NCBI RefSeq assembly: GCF_014851915.1 | Contig: NZ_JACVAP010000001.1 | Coordinates: 1,240,001 to 1,304,000 of the forward strand | Reading direction: 5' to 3' | DNA: 64,000 bases | Source: Xanthomonas sp. XNM01 | Lineage (GTDB): Bacteria; Pseudomonadota; Gammaproteobacteria; Xanthomonadales; Xanthomonadaceae | The notes under the pieces: generated by a model | The model's input: the letters and a program-made list of their open reading frames with translations, nothing else | Told to the model about the DNA's origin: nothing | Database searches by the model: none | Program-made: the position numbers and the translations under genes | Shown: positions 50,535-60,251 of the stretch, piece by piece | Layout of the letters: every line of letters begins with the position of its first letter | How positions within the stretch are numbered: position 1 is the first letter of the stretch

Positions 50535-51917
50535 TCAGCGCGCGCCCGGCAGCGGCTGCAGCAGGGCGAGGACCTGCTGGTCCAGCGCATCCCAGTCGAT
50601 CCGCGACAGGTCGTCGTGGCCCCGGGTGGCGCGCACCAGCAGCTCGTGCTGGATCCGGGTGCGTTCCAGCGCCACCGCGTACGGCGTGCGCAGGAAGGTG
50701 ACCATCGTGTAGTGCGGGACGAAGCGCTGCGGGTGGCGCGCCTGCAGCGCCAGTTCCAGCGCGCGTCGCAGCTGGAAACCGGGATCGGCCACGCGGTCGC
50801 GCATCTCGATGTAGTTCTCCAGCGCCATCGCCTGGATCGCCGCGGCGTTCGGCCGGCGTTCGGCCTCGAACGCTGCGAACGCCGACTCCAGGTCGCCATG
50901 CGCGTCCATCGCCTCGGCCAGCGCCACGCAGTCCTCGAACGCGCAGTTCATGCCCTGGCCATGGAAGGGCACCATCGCGTGCGCGGCGTCGCCCAGCACC
51001 ACAGCGCGCCCGTCCAGATGCCAGCGATCCAGCGTCAGCGTGCCGAGCAGGCCCGGCGGATGCCGTTCCCAGTCCTGTTCCAGGTCCGGCATCAACGGCA
51101 GTGCATCGGCGAACTCGCGTGCGAACAGTGCCCGGACTTCGGCGCCGCTGCGTACGCTGGCGAAGCTGGGTTCGTCACTGCCTGCCGTGGTGTGGTTGGG
51201 CAGGAACAGGGTGACGGTGAAGCTGCGCTCGTCGTTGGGCAGGGCGATGCACATGTAGCGGCCGCGCGGCCAGATGTGCAGCGCGTTCGGCTCGATCCGG
51301 AACCCGCCATCGGCGGCGGGCGGGATCGTCAGTTCCTTGTAGGAGTGGTCCAGGAACGCGGTGTGCTCGCCGAAGCCGGCCCTGCGCACCATCTCCGCGC
51401 GCAGCGCCGAACCGGCGCCATCGCTGCCGATCAACGTCCGGAAGCGGATGTCCTCGGGCTGGTCGTCGCGGTCGTCGATCAGGCGTGCGGTGCCCGCGTC
51501 GAAATCCACCGTGTGCAGGCGGCGGTGGAAATGCACGGTCGCGCCGGCGCGCTCGGCTGCTTCGAGCAGGGTGATGTTGAGATCGGCCCGGTGCACCGAC
51601 CAGATCACTTCGCTGTCGTCGCGCCCGTAACGCTGCAGCGTGGTGGTGCCATCCAGGGCATGCAGCATGCGCCCGCGCATCATCACCGCCTGCGCCATCA
51701 CCGCCGCGTCGACGCCCGCCGCGCGCAGCGCATGGCGGCCACGTTCGGCCAGGGCCAGGTTGATCGAGCGGCCGGATTCGTAGCCCTTGATCCGCGGATC
51801 GCCGCGGCGCTCGTAGACGGTGACCTTCCAGCCGCGCTGCGACAGCAGCACCGCCAGCAGCGATCCGGCCAGGCCGGCACCGATCAGGGTCAGGTCGCGC
51901 GTGTCGGAGCTGTTCAA
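50535..51917 (-). CDS. kmo: Kynurenine 3-monooxygenase
   Basis: KMO hydroxylates kynurenine to 3-hydroxykynurenine with NADPH and O2. It leads to quinolinate and NAD. The 460-residue flavoprotein has the FAD-binding GxGxxG near the N-terminus (LIGAGLAGS), KGYESGRSINLALAERG, and the second FAD block VVLGDAAHAMVPFHGQGMNCAFED. The start is a TTG at 51917 with GGAAAG upstream; an ATG at 51947 would add ten residues. The N-terminus LNSSDTRDLTLIGAG fits the family best from the TTG. kynU lies 165 bases upstream on the same strand. Confidence 0.94.
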   Translation of the reverse strand: MNSSDTRDLTLIGAGLAGSLLAVLLSQRGWKVTVYERRGDPRIKGYESGRSINLALAERGRHALRAAGVDAAVMAQAVMMRGRMLHALDGTTTLQRYGRDDSEVIWSVHRADLNITLLEAAERAGATVHFHRRLHTVDFDAGTARLIDDRDDQPEDIRFRTLIGSDGAGSALRAEMVRRAGFGEHTAFLDHSYKELTIPPAADGGFRIEPNALHIWPRGRYMCIALPNDERSFTVTLFLPNHTTAGSDEPSFASVRSGAEVRALFAREFADALPLMPDLEQDWERHPPGLLGTLTLDRWHLDGRAVVLGDAAHAMVPFHGQGMNCAFEDCVALAEAMDAHGDLESAFAAFEAERRPNAAAIQAMALENYIEMRDRVADPGFQLRRALELALQARHPQRFVPHYTMVTFLRTPYAVALERTRIQHELLVRATRGHDDLSRIDWDALDQQVLALLQPLPGAR

Positions 51918-52082
51918 TGCGGTGCTTTCCTGGTGCCGCGCGTGCATGGGGGTGTATCGCGCGGGATGTTCCGATGGCCGATGCCGATCGGAGGATCGTG
52001 TTGGTGGCTGTCCGATGCGCTGGCGCCGCCGGTTCGGAACGCCGGTGACGGCCGACGGCACGGAAGCCGCGGGATGCCGCCC

Positions 52083-53354
52083 TCAGACGCCGCGCCAGTG
52101 CTCGACTTCCTCGACGAAGCGCAGCACGTCGGCATGGCGGTTGTACAAGGGCACCGGCGAAATGCGGATCACGTCGGGCTCGCGCCAGTCGCCGAGAACG
52201 CCGGTGTCGCGCAGGTAGTCGAACAGGGCGCGGCCCTGCGTGCGCCCACCGGCCACGCGCAGCGACAGCTGGCAGCCTCGCTGGCGCGGGTCGGCCGGAG
52301 TGACGATCTGCAGCACGGCCGACAGCCGCTCGTGGATCAGGTGTTCCAGGAAGCCGGTCAGCGATTCGGACTTGCGCCGCAGCGCCTCCATGCCTGCGCG
52401 CTCGAACTGGTCCAGCGAGGCGCGCAGCGGCGCCAGCGCCAGCACCGGCGGATTGGACAGCTGCCAGCCGTCGGCACCGGGAGCGGGAATGAAGCCTGCG
52501 GCCATCTGGAAGCGGCTGGCCGGATCGTGGCCCCACCAGCCGGCCAGGCGCGGCAGATCGGCGCCATGGTGACGCGCATGCACGAAGCAGCCGGCGACCG
52601 CACCGGGGCCTGAATTGAGGTACTTGTAATGGCACCAGACCGCGAAGTCGGCGCCGTCGTCGTGCAGGGCCAGCGGCAGGTTGCCCACCGCATGGGCCAG
52701 GTCGAAGCCCGCGACCGCGCCCTGCGCGTGCGCCAGCCGCGCGATCTCGCCCAGGTCGAAGGCCTGGCCGGTGCGGTACTGCACGCCCGGCCACAGCACC
52801 ACCGCCAGCCGCGGGCCATGGCTGGCGATGGCCGCGGCGATCGCCTGCATCGACAGTGTGCCGTCGGCCTGGTCGGCCTCGACCTCGATCAGGTCGGTGG
52901 CCGGGTCGAAGCCGTGCAGCAGGATCTGCGATTCCACCGCGTGCCGGTCGGATGGAAACGCGCCGGCCTCGATCAGGATCGCGGGCCGTTCGCGCGTGGG
53001 CCGGTAGAAGCTGGCCAGCATCAGGTGCAGGTTCACCGTCAGCGTGTTCATCGCCACCACTTCGGCCGGCTCGGCGCCGACCAGGCGCGCCAGCGGCTCG
53101 CGGACCAGGCCGTGGTAATGCATCCACGGCGCTTCGCCTTCGAAATGGCCTTCGACCGCGCGTTCGGACCAGGCATCGAGCACCTGCTGCACCTGCGCGC
53201 GCGCCGCGCGCGGCTGCAACCCCAGCGAATTGCCGACGAAGTACGTCTGCTCGCCATCGCGATGGCGCGGGATCAGGAACTCGGCACGGAAGCCACGCAG
53301 CGGATCGGCGGCATCGAGGGCAAGCGCGTGGGTGCGGGCGGACAGTGCGGTCAT
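52083..53354 (-). CDS. kynU: Kynureninase
   Basis: KynU cleaves 3-hydroxykynurenine (or kynurenine) to 3-hydroxyanthranilate and alanine with pyridoxal phosphate. The 423-residue protein has FVGNSLGLQPR, the Asp region AGFDLAHAVGNLPL and the PLP Lys in WCHYKYLNSGPG. The length matches the family (about 420). The next gene upstream is the 3-hydroxyanthranilate dioxygenase, 50 bases away, so the two steps are on one transcript. Confidence 0.96.
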   Translation of the reverse strand: MTALSARTHALALDAADPLRGFRAEFLIPRHRDGEQTYFVGNSLGLQPRAARAQVQQVLDAWSERAVEGHFEGEAPWMHYHGLVREPLARLVGAEPAEVVAMNTLTVNLHLMLASFYRPTRERPAILIEAGAFPSDRHAVESQILLHGFDPATDLIEVEADQADGTLSMQAIAAAIASHGPRLAVVLWPGVQYRTGQAFDLGEIARLAHAQGAVAGFDLAHAVGNLPLALHDDGADFAVWCHYKYLNSGPGAVAGCFVHARHHGADLPRLAGWWGHDPASRFQMAAGFIPAPGADGWQLSNPPVLALAPLRASLDQFERAGMEALRRKSESLTGFLEHLIHERLSAVLQIVTPADPRQRGCQLSLRVAGGRTQGRALFDYLRDTGVLGDWREPDVIRISPVPLYNRHADVLRFVEEVEHWRGV

Positions 53355-53404
53355 CGGGTCGCTCGTCGGTGGCGGTCGGTGGGCAGCGGCGACGCGGAGG
53401 CGGC

Positions 53405-53956
53405 TCAGGCCGGATCGGCGTCGTAGCGGGCGGGGCGCGGATGCAGATGCCCGCACTGCGTGCAGGTCCGCAGCGCGTCCGATCCGTAGAAGCGGTCGAA
53501 CACGGGCGGGAAGTCCTGCTCGATGTCCTGCAGCTGGAAGAACTCCTCGTGCAGCTTGTGGTTGCAGCGTTCGCAGTACCACAGCAGGCCGTCGCGCTCG
53601 TGCGGCATGCGCCGGCGTTCGATCACCAGGCCGACACCGCCGGCGCTGCGCTGCGGCGAGTGCGGCACGCGTGGCGGCAGCAGGAAGATCTCGCCGGCGC
53701 GGATCGGGATCTCGCGCAGGGCCCCCGGACCACCAGCGGGATCGTCCTGCACGCGCAGCACCATCTCGCCCTCGAGCTGGTAGAACCACTCCGGACCTTC
53801 GTCCCAGTGGAAATCGGTGCGTGCGTTCGGCCCGCCGACGACCATGACGATGAAGTCGCCGTCGTGGATGCACTTGTTGCCGACCGGCGGCTTCAGCAGG
53901 TGCCGATGTTCCTCGATCCAGCCGAGCAGGTTCAGCGGTGCGGACAGCGCGTTCAT
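53405..53956 (-). CDS. 3-hydroxyanthranilate 3,4-dioxygenase
   Basis: This enzyme opens the ring of 3-hydroxyanthranilate to the precursor of quinolinate. The 183-residue cupin protein has the iron ligands His50 and Glu56 in [16 protein letters not shown] and a His in [10 protein letters not shown], and the C-terminal rubredoxin-like metal site with CERC and CTQC. Both metal sites are complete. Its ATG overlaps the stop of an upstream secreted-protein gene (ATGA). Gene names in use are haaO and nbaC. Confidence 0.94.
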   Translation of the reverse strand: MNALSAPLNLLGWIEEHRHLLKPPVGNKCIHDGDFIVMVVGGPNARTDFHWDEGPEWFYQLEGEMVLRVQDDPAGGPGALREIPIRAGEIFLLPPRVPHSPQRSAGGVGLVIERRRMPHERDGLLWYCERCNHKLHEEFFQLQDIEQDFPPVFDRFYGSDALRTCTQCGHLHPRPARYDADPA

Positions 53957-54585
53957 TCGCTCGCCTTGCCGGCGGCGGCCGCGGCACGTTCGGCACGCAG
54001 TGCTTCCAGGGTCGGCGCGGATGTCCGCACCGGCATGCCGAGCCGCTCGGCACCCTCGGAGACGCGCGCCTGGCTGGCGGCCAGCGTGGGCACGCCCATT
54101 GCCTCGCGCTCGGCGTCGGTCACCGCCTCGGCGTCGACCGGATACAGGTACATGCCCTGGCTGTCGGAGCGGTACTGGGTGCCATACCACTGCGGCGCCA
54201 GCCGGCTCATCAGCATCCGGTCGAAGGCCGCGGCGCTGAGCCAGCGCGCGCGCGGGTAGTCCGGATCGATGGCCGCGGCCATGGTCGCCAGCGCGAACGC
54301 CAGCCGGTAGTCCTCCAACGTGTCGCCGTGCTGGAAGACCATCGCCGCATGGTGATGGTCGGCGGCGCTGCGCAGCCCGCCCTCGGCCATGATCGCGCGT
54401 ACCCGCGCACGGCGGATGCCGTCTTCGGCGTTGAGCCTGGGCCAGTCGATCGACGGTTGCCTGCGTGCGGCCTGGTCGGCCTCGTAAAGCGCGGCCAGTT
54501 CGGCATTGTCGCCAGGCGTGGCCGCCATGGACGGAATGGACAGGGTGAGGCCGAGGGCCAGCAGCAACGGCGTGAAAGCGCGCAT
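53953..54585 (-). CDS. Secreted protein of unknown function, coupled to the kynurenine genes
   Basis: The 210-residue protein has a signal peptide ([16 protein letters not shown], cleaved near residue 22). The mature part is helical and Ala-rich, with [20 protein letters not shown] and [19 protein letters not shown], and resembles proteins with tetratricopeptide-like helices. I do not recognise a family. It is odd beside cytosolic kynurenine enzymes, to which it is coupled by an ATGA overlap. Confidence 0.7.
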   Translation of the reverse strand: MRAFTPLLLALGLTLSIPSMAATPGDNAELAALYEADQAARRQPSIDWPRLNAEDGIRRARVRAIMAEGGLRSAADHHHAAMVFQHGDTLEDYRLAFALATMAAAIDPDYPRARWLSAAAFDRMLMSRLAPQWYGTQYRSDSQGMYLYPVDAEAVTDAEREAMGVPTLAASQARVSEGAERLGMPVRTSAPTLEALRAERAAAAAGKASE

Positions 54586-54608
54586 CGAAACTCCAGTGGA
54601 CGGGTGGT

Positions 54609-55274
54609 TCAACGATCCTCGCGATCGGCCTGGATCCGGGCCAGCGAGATCTCGTAACGCTGGTCGAGCCCGTCCAGCGTGTCGATGTCCATGCCCAGGT
54701 CGTGGACGCGGCCATCGCGCAGGCTGTAGACCCAGCCGTGCACGGTCAGGTCCTGCCCGCGCGCCCAGGCATCGCGGACGATCGTGGTGCGGCAGACGTT
54801 GATCACCTGCTCGAGCACGTTGAGTTCGCACAGGCGCGCGTGCTGCAGGGCGATGTCGCCGGCCTGGTGCAGGCAGTCGGTATGGCGCTCGGCCACGTCG
54901 GTGACGTGCCGGATCCAGTTGTCGACCAGGCCCAGGCGCTGCTGGGTCAGGCCGGCATGGACGCCGCCGCAGCCGTAGTGGCCGACCACCAGGATGTGCT
55001 TGACCTTGAGCACGTCGACCGCGAACTGGATCACCGACAGGCAGTTCAGGTCGGTATGCACCACCACGTTGGCGACGTTGCGATGGACGAACACCTCGCC
55101 CGGCGCCATGTCGATGATCTGGTTGGCCGGTACGCGCGAGTCGGAACAGCCGATCCACAGGTACTCCGGCGCCTGCTGTTGCGAGAGGCGGCTGAAGAAC
55201 TCCGGATCCTCGGCGCGGACGCGTTCGGACCAGGCGTGGTTGCGGGCGATCAGGGGCTTGAGGTTGTCGGGCAT
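54609..55274 (-). CDS. can: Beta-class carbonic anhydrase
   Basis: The enzyme interconverts CO2 and bicarbonate. The 221-residue protein has the zinc ligands Cys43 and Asp45 in [10 protein letters not shown] and His and Cys in VVGHYGCGG. The length fits the E. coli Can type (220). It ends 23 bases before the secreted protein gene of the kynurenine group, so it may be cotranscribed. Confidence 0.95.
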   Translation of the reverse strand: MPDNLKPLIARNHAWSERVRAEDPEFFSRLSQQQAPEYLWIGCSDSRVPANQIIDMAPGEVFVHRNVANVVVHTDLNCLSVIQFAVDVLKVKHILVVGHYGCGGVHAGLTQQRLGLVDNWIRHVTDVAERHTDCLHQAGDIALQHARLCELNVLEQVINVCRTTIVRDAWARGQDLTVHGWVYSLRDGRVHDLGMDIDTLDGLDQRYEISLARIQADREDR

Positions 55275-55315
55275 GGGTGTTGTCCGGGGCGGAATAGGGG
55301 GCGCGCGTCGGTGCG

Positions 55316-55945
55316 TCAGGCGGAAGGCGGCCGCTGCGCCTGCATCATCGCGGCCATCTCCAGTGCCGACGAGGTGCCGAGCGCGCGCAGGCCGTCGATC
55401 ACGCCATCGACGTTGGCCGACGGGTGGTTCTGGCTGAGTTTGAGCTTCAGGCTGGTGTGCGCGACATCGAAGCGGAAGCCGACGATGCCGCGCAGCTGGC
55501 GACGCTCGGCCGGCGCATCGTGGTCGTAGCGCCAGTCGCCGCCGACTGCCGCCTCATGGCGATCGCCGAGCGCGGCGACGATGGCGGCCAGGTCGGACTC
55601 TCCGTGCAGCGCATGCAGCGTGCCCTGCAGATGGGCGATGGCGTAGTTCCAGGTGGGCACGCGCGTCGCTTCGGCCTTGTCCGGGTACCAGCCCGGTGAC
55701 ACGTAATGATGCGGCCCCTGCACGATGACCAGTGCAGGTCCGGTGTGGCCGGCCTGCGGATTGGCCCGCGCCCAGTGGCCGCGCAGCACGTGCCGGTCGC
55801 CGTCACGGCTGGACAGCACGGGCAGGTGCGAGGCGAACGGCAGCCCCTGCGCATCCACCGTCACCAGAGTGACGAAGGCGTCGCGCTCGAGCAGGGCGTC
55901 GAGCGTGGCCGGGTCGTCGCCGGCAAAGGCCGAGGGCAGGTACAT
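55316..55945 (-). CDS. PaiB-family FMN-binding regulator-like protein
   Basis: The 209-residue protein matches the PaiB (FMN-binding negative transcriptional regulator) family: MYLPSAFAGDD, FVTLVTVDAQGLPFASHLP, LRGHWARANPQA, VIVQGPHHYVSPGWYP and KLSQNHPSAN. Bacillus PaiB lowers sporulation and protease gene expression, but most members are unstudied split-barrel proteins. The gene neighbours give no more. Confidence 0.88.
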   Translation of the reverse strand: MYLPSAFAGDDPATLDALLERDAFVTLVTVDAQGLPFASHLPVLSSRDGDRHVLRGHWARANPQAGHTGPALVIVQGPHHYVSPGWYPDKAEATRVPTWNYAIAHLQGTLHALHGESDLAAIVAALGDRHEAAVGGDWRYDHDAPAERRQLRGIVGFRFDVAHTSLKLKLSQNHPSANVDGVIDGLRALGTSSALEMAAMMQAQRPPSA

Positions 55946-55962
55946 GCCGGCCGTGGTCCTGG

Positions 55963-56262
55963 TCAGGCGCGGCCGCCGAGCGACAGCATCATCTGCGAGG
56001 CGAGTCCGGCGTCCTCGTCGGCCCGCGGCGGCGAGACCTCATGCAGCGAGAAGCCCTTGGCCAGCGCGTCGTCCTCGTCCATGCCGTCGAATTCGACGTA
56101 GCCGGCGTCGAGCAGCATCGAACGCGCGGTATCCAGGCTGTCGTAGACGTGCAGCTTGCCGTCGTTGTCGAAGACCTCGGCGATGCCGGCCTCGCGTTCG
56201 CGCAGGCGCGCCCAGACCAGGGTGCGGCCGAGCACGGCCAGCCACCAGGTATCGTGATTCAT
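55963..56262 (-). CDS. Small conserved protein of unknown function
   Basis: The 99-residue protein is acidic and soluble (EVFDNDGKLHVYDSLDTARSM, FDGMDEDDALAKGF). I know no family. Its ATG shares one base with the stop of the small membrane protein upstream (TGATG), and paiB follows 17 bases later. Such coupling supports that it is real. Confidence 0.68.
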   Translation of the reverse strand: MNHDTWWLAVLGRTLVWARLREREAGIAEVFDNDGKLHVYDSLDTARSMLLDAGYVEFDGMDEDDALAKGFSLHEVSPPRADEDAGLASQMMLSLGGRA

Positions 56263-56564
56263 CAGAGGATCTCCGAAAGCAGCCACAGCAGCAGGGATGC
56301 GCCCAGCCCCGTGAAAATGGTGATGAGGGCGACCCGGGCCGGCGTGGCCAGCCCGGTCAGCGACGGGTCGCGGCTGCCGCGGTAGCGCCCGCTGAGCAGC
56401 CAGCCGAGCGCGGCCGGCTTCAGGAACGCGCCCTCGCCGAAGTCGTGTTCGCTGGCGCCGTGGCGGTCGCGCACGTGGATCAGGGTCAGCGGCCAGAAGA
56501 TCGCGAACGCGCTCAGTCCGGCGATCGCGACGCCGACGAAGCACAGGGCGAAGAACAGCATCAT
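56262..56564 (-). CDS. Small membrane protein of unknown function
   Basis: The 100-residue protein has two membrane helices (about residues 3-28 and 77-98) with a charged loop containing HVRDRHGASEHDFGEG. No family is recognised. It lies 82 bases after asnS and is coupled to the next small gene. Confidence 0.7.
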   Translation of the reverse strand: MMLFFALCFVGVAIAGLSAFAIFWPLTLIHVRDRHGASEHDFGEGAFLKPAALGWLLSGRYRGSRDPSLTGLATPARVALITIFTGLGASLLLWLLSEIL

Positions 56565-56646
56565 CGGCAGGATCTCCGGTCATCGGCCCGCGCCGGCACC
56601 GTGCAGGTGCCGCGCAGGCAGGAAGCGGGCATCGCGCCGCGCATGC

Positions 56647-58041
<1,395 letters not shown>

Positions 58042-58179
58042 GGCTTGAATCCTTCTGCGACGTGCTTATCTAGGGGGACAGGAAGTGTACCGGCAGCGCG
58101 TGCGCGCTTGCGAGATCGGCAGGCCCGCAACGCAGGGCGCCGTCATCGGCGGCCATCCGCCCGCCGCGCCGGCACGTCC

Positions 58180-58185
58180 TATAAT
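58180..58185 (+). promoter_or_regulatory. -10 box of the IscA-like gene
   Basis: A perfect TATAAT lies 24 bases before the ATG, followed by GGAGG at 58199-58203. No clear -35 is seen. Confidence 0.6.
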
Positions 58186-58209
58186 CGCAGCGACCCCCGG
58201 AGGCCCCCC

Positions 58210-58542
58210 ATGTCCGTGACCCTTACCCCCGTTGCCCTCGAACGCGTGCAGCGCTTCCTCGCCCGCGATGCCGCCGCGCTCGGCCTGCGTTTCGGTGTCG
58301 AGCGCACCGGCTGTTCCGGCTGGGGCCACCAGGCCGAGGTCGCGCACGAGCAGCGCGACGGCGATACCGTGTTCGACGCGCAGGGCGTGCGCATCTTCGT
58401 CGACGCCAGGAGCCTGCCGCTGGTGGATGGCACCGAGATCGACTTCGCCCGGCAGGGCCTGGGCGAGGCCTTCGTGTTCCGCAATCCCAATGCCACCGCC
58501 GAGTGCGGCTGCGGCGAGAGCTTCACCACCGGACCGGGCTGA
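58210..58542 (+). CDS. IscA/HesB family iron-sulfur assembly protein
   Basis: The 110-residue protein is an A-type iron-sulfur carrier with the three Cys: Cys35 in TGCSG, and Cys99 and Cys101 in ECGCGES. It would take Fe-S clusters from IscU and hand them to target proteins. Which subtype it is (IscA, ErpA or SufA) is not clear from the sequence. No other isc or suf gene lies near. Confidence 0.9.
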   Translation: MSVTLTPVALERVQRFLARDAAALGLRFGVERTGCSGWGHQAEVAHEQRDGDTVFDAQGVRIFVDARSLPLVDGTEIDFARQGLGEAFVFRNPNATAECGCGESFTTGPG

Positions 58543-58609
58543 TCCGGCACCTCCCGGCCCGGGTGTTCACGCCCCGAACCGCGGGCGGACGGCCTGACCA
58601 GAGGCCGAT

Positions 58610-58638
58610 TTGCGTCCAAGTCACTGAGCCGGCATAAT
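58610..58638 (+). promoter_or_regulatory. Promoter of the rpsF operon
   Basis: TTGCGT and CATAAT are spaced by exactly 17 bases. Transcription would start near 58645 and leave a leader of about 105 bases before rpsF. Confidence 0.65.
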
Positions 58639-58644
58639 TTCCGG

Positions 58645-58749
58645 CTCTCCGGCCGCCGTGCAGGCGTCGGGAGACCTTGCTCCACCGCATCCAGCCGGAT
58701 GTCGGGGGGCTGCCAGGCCCATCCGGGCCGCATCCACAAGGAAACCAAC
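58645..58749 (+). promoter_or_regulatory. rpsF leader, possible S6:S18 autoregulatory motif
   Basis: The leader folds into a hairpin (CCGGATG at 58695-58701 with CATCCGG at 58720-58726). The S6:S18 complex is known to bind such a structure in rpsF mRNA of many bacteria. Here the detailed match to the conserved CCG motif is not proven. Confidence 0.35.
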
Positions 58750-59184
58750 ATGCGTCATTACGAAGTCGTGTTCCTGGTCCATCCGGACCAGAGCGAGCAG
58801 GTCCCGGCCATGATCGAGCGCTACAAGTCGATCATCGAAGGCGCCGAGGGCACCATCCACCGCCTGGAAGACTGGGGCCGCCGTCAGCTGGCCTACCCGA
58901 TCCAGAACCTGGTGAAGGCCCACTACGTGCTGTTCAACGTCGAAGTCGGCCAGGCCGCCATCGACGAGCTGGTCGAGACCTTCCGTTTCAACGACGCGAT
59001 CCTGCGCCACCTGGTGATCCGTCGTGACGGCCCGGATACCGAGCAGTCGCTGATCATGAAGAGCAAGGACGAGAAGGGCGACAAGCCCGAGCGTGGCGAG
59101 CGCCGCCGCCGTGACGACGAAGAAGGCGAGGGTGGCAGCACCGCCGCTGCCGAGACCGACGCCGGCACCGCCGACGCCGCCTGA
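58750..59184 (+). CDS. rpsF: Ribosomal protein S6
   Basis: S6 binds 16S rRNA with S18 in the central domain of the small subunit. The 144-residue protein has [21 protein letters not shown] and the S18-contact region, with a long charged C-terminal tail rich in Glu/Arg/Lys (from about residue 100), as in related bacteria. Order rpsF-rpsR-rplI is conserved. AAGGAAACC lies before the ATG. Confidence 0.97.
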   Translation: MRHYEVVFLVHPDQSEQVPAMIERYKSIIEGAEGTIHRLEDWGRRQLAYPIQNLVKAHYVLFNVEVGQAAIDELVETFRFNDAILRHLVIRRDGPDTEQSLIMKSKDEKGDKPERGERRRRDDEEGEGGSTAAAETDAGTADAA

Positions 59185-59207
59185 TCGACCCTTCCAGGAG
59201 CACACCC

Positions 59208-59438
59208 ATGTCCAAGTTCTTCCGTCGCCGCAAGTTCTGCAAGTTCACTGCCGAGGGCGTCACCGAGATCGACTACAAGGATCTCAACACCCTGCGCCAG
59301 TACCTGACCGAGAACGGCAAGATCGTTCCGAGCCGCGTCACCGGCACCAAGTCGCGTTACCAGCGCCAGCTGTCGACCGCGATCAAGCGCGCCCGTTTCC
59401 TGGCCCTGATCCCGTACACCGACAACCACGACGTTTAA
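59208..59438 (+). CDS. rpsR: Ribosomal protein S18
   Basis: S18 is a small-subunit protein that pairs with S6. The 76-residue protein has [20 protein letters not shown] and [30 protein letters not shown], as expected. AGGAG lies upstream of the ATG. It is 23 bases after rpsF. Confidence 0.97.
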   Translation: MSKFFRRRKFCKFTAEGVTEIDYKDLNTLRQYLTENGKIVPSRVTGTKSRYQRQLSTAIKRARFLALIPYTDNHDV

Positions 59439-59455
59439 TCCGAGTCCCTCGGAAG

Positions 59456-59479
59456 AGCCCGCACATCCATGTGCGGGCT
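59456..59479 (+). terminator. Hairpin between rpsR and rplI
   Basis: AGCCCGCACAT and ATGTGCGGGCT form an 11-bp stem with a 2-base centre, 18 bases after rpsR. It may terminate or reduce transcription into rplI. A T-poor tail argues for partial termination. Confidence 0.55.
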
Positions 59480-59605
59480 TCTAAACGAACAACGGACTTC
59501 GATTGCATCGCTGCATTCCCCGTCCAGACCGTCCTATTCGGACAGCACACGTTGCGGCGCCAGTGGCCACCGGCCAGCGCCGCTAACGGATAACGGAGCA
59601 AGACA

Positions 59606-60055
59606 ATGGATCTGATCCTTCTGCAGAAGGTCACCAACCTCGGCAACCTGGGCGACAAGGTCAGCGTGAAGCCGGGCTACGGCCGCAACTTCCTGGTCCC
59701 GAAGGGCAAGGCCGTGCCGGCCACCGCCGCCAACGTCGCCGAGTTCGAGGCCAAGCGCGCCGAGTACGAAGCCAAGGCCAAGGCGATCTCCGACGAGGCC
59801 AGCAGCCGTCTGGCCAAGCTGGAAGGCGCCAGCGTCACCCTGAAGGCTAACGCTTCGACCGAAGGCAAGCTGTACGGCTCGGTCGGCCCGCGCGACATCG
59901 CCGAGGCGTTCACCGCCGCCGGCCTGCCGCTGGAGAAGAGCGAAGTGGTGATGGGCGAAGGCCCGCTGCGCAACATCGGCGAGTTCGACGTGCTGGTCCA
60001 CCTGCACGCCGACGCCGAGACCACGGTCAAGGTCGTGATCGAGCCGGAAGCCTGA
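59606..60055 (+). CDS. rplI: Ribosomal protein L9
   Basis: L9 binds 23S rRNA and reaches out from the large subunit. The 149-residue protein has the N-terminal domain [34 protein letters not shown], the long connecting helix, and the C-terminal domain. The length matches E. coli (149). It lies 167 bases after rpsR. Confidence 0.97.
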   Translation: MDLILLQKVTNLGNLGDKVSVKPGYGRNFLVPKGKAVPATAANVAEFEAKRAEYEAKAKAISDEASSRLAKLEGASVTLKANASTEGKLYGSVGPRDIAEAFTAAGLPLEKSEVVMGEGPLRNIGEFDVLVHLHADAETTVKVVIEPEA

Positions 60056-60080
60056 TCGGCCCCGCCGTTCATGGTTCCAG

Positions 60081-60106
60081 CGAAGGGCGCCCTCGGGCGC
60101 CCTTCG
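60081..60106 (+). terminator. Hairpin terminator after rplI
   Basis: CGAAGGGCGCC and GGCGCCCTTCG form an 11-bp stem with a 4-base loop, followed by TGTTTG. It separates the ribosomal genes from dnaB. Confidence 0.7.
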
Positions 60107-60153
60107 TGTTTGTGCGGGCCCGGTGCGGTCGCATCCGCTGAGATGCCCACCGG

Positions 60154-60162
60154 TTATCCACA
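60154..60162 (+). promoter_or_regulatory. DnaA box upstream of dnaB
   Basis: TTATCCACA is a perfect DnaA box. It lies 98 bases before the dnaB start. A second, degenerate box (TTATCTGCA, 60166-60174) lies 12 bases further on the same strand. Confidence 0.65.
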
Positions 60163-60165
60163 TGG

Positions 60166-60174
60166 TTATCTGCA
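60166..60174 (+). promoter_or_regulatory. Degenerate DnaA box
   Basis: TTATCTGCA differs at two positions from the DnaA consensus and follows the perfect box in the same direction with 12-base spacing. Confidence 0.4.
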
Positions 60175-60251
60175 ACCCCGCCCGTGCCGGCGCGGCTACC
60201 ATGTCCGATCCGCTCCCGTTCGCCCCGCGTTTCCAGGAGTCCGCGTCCCCC

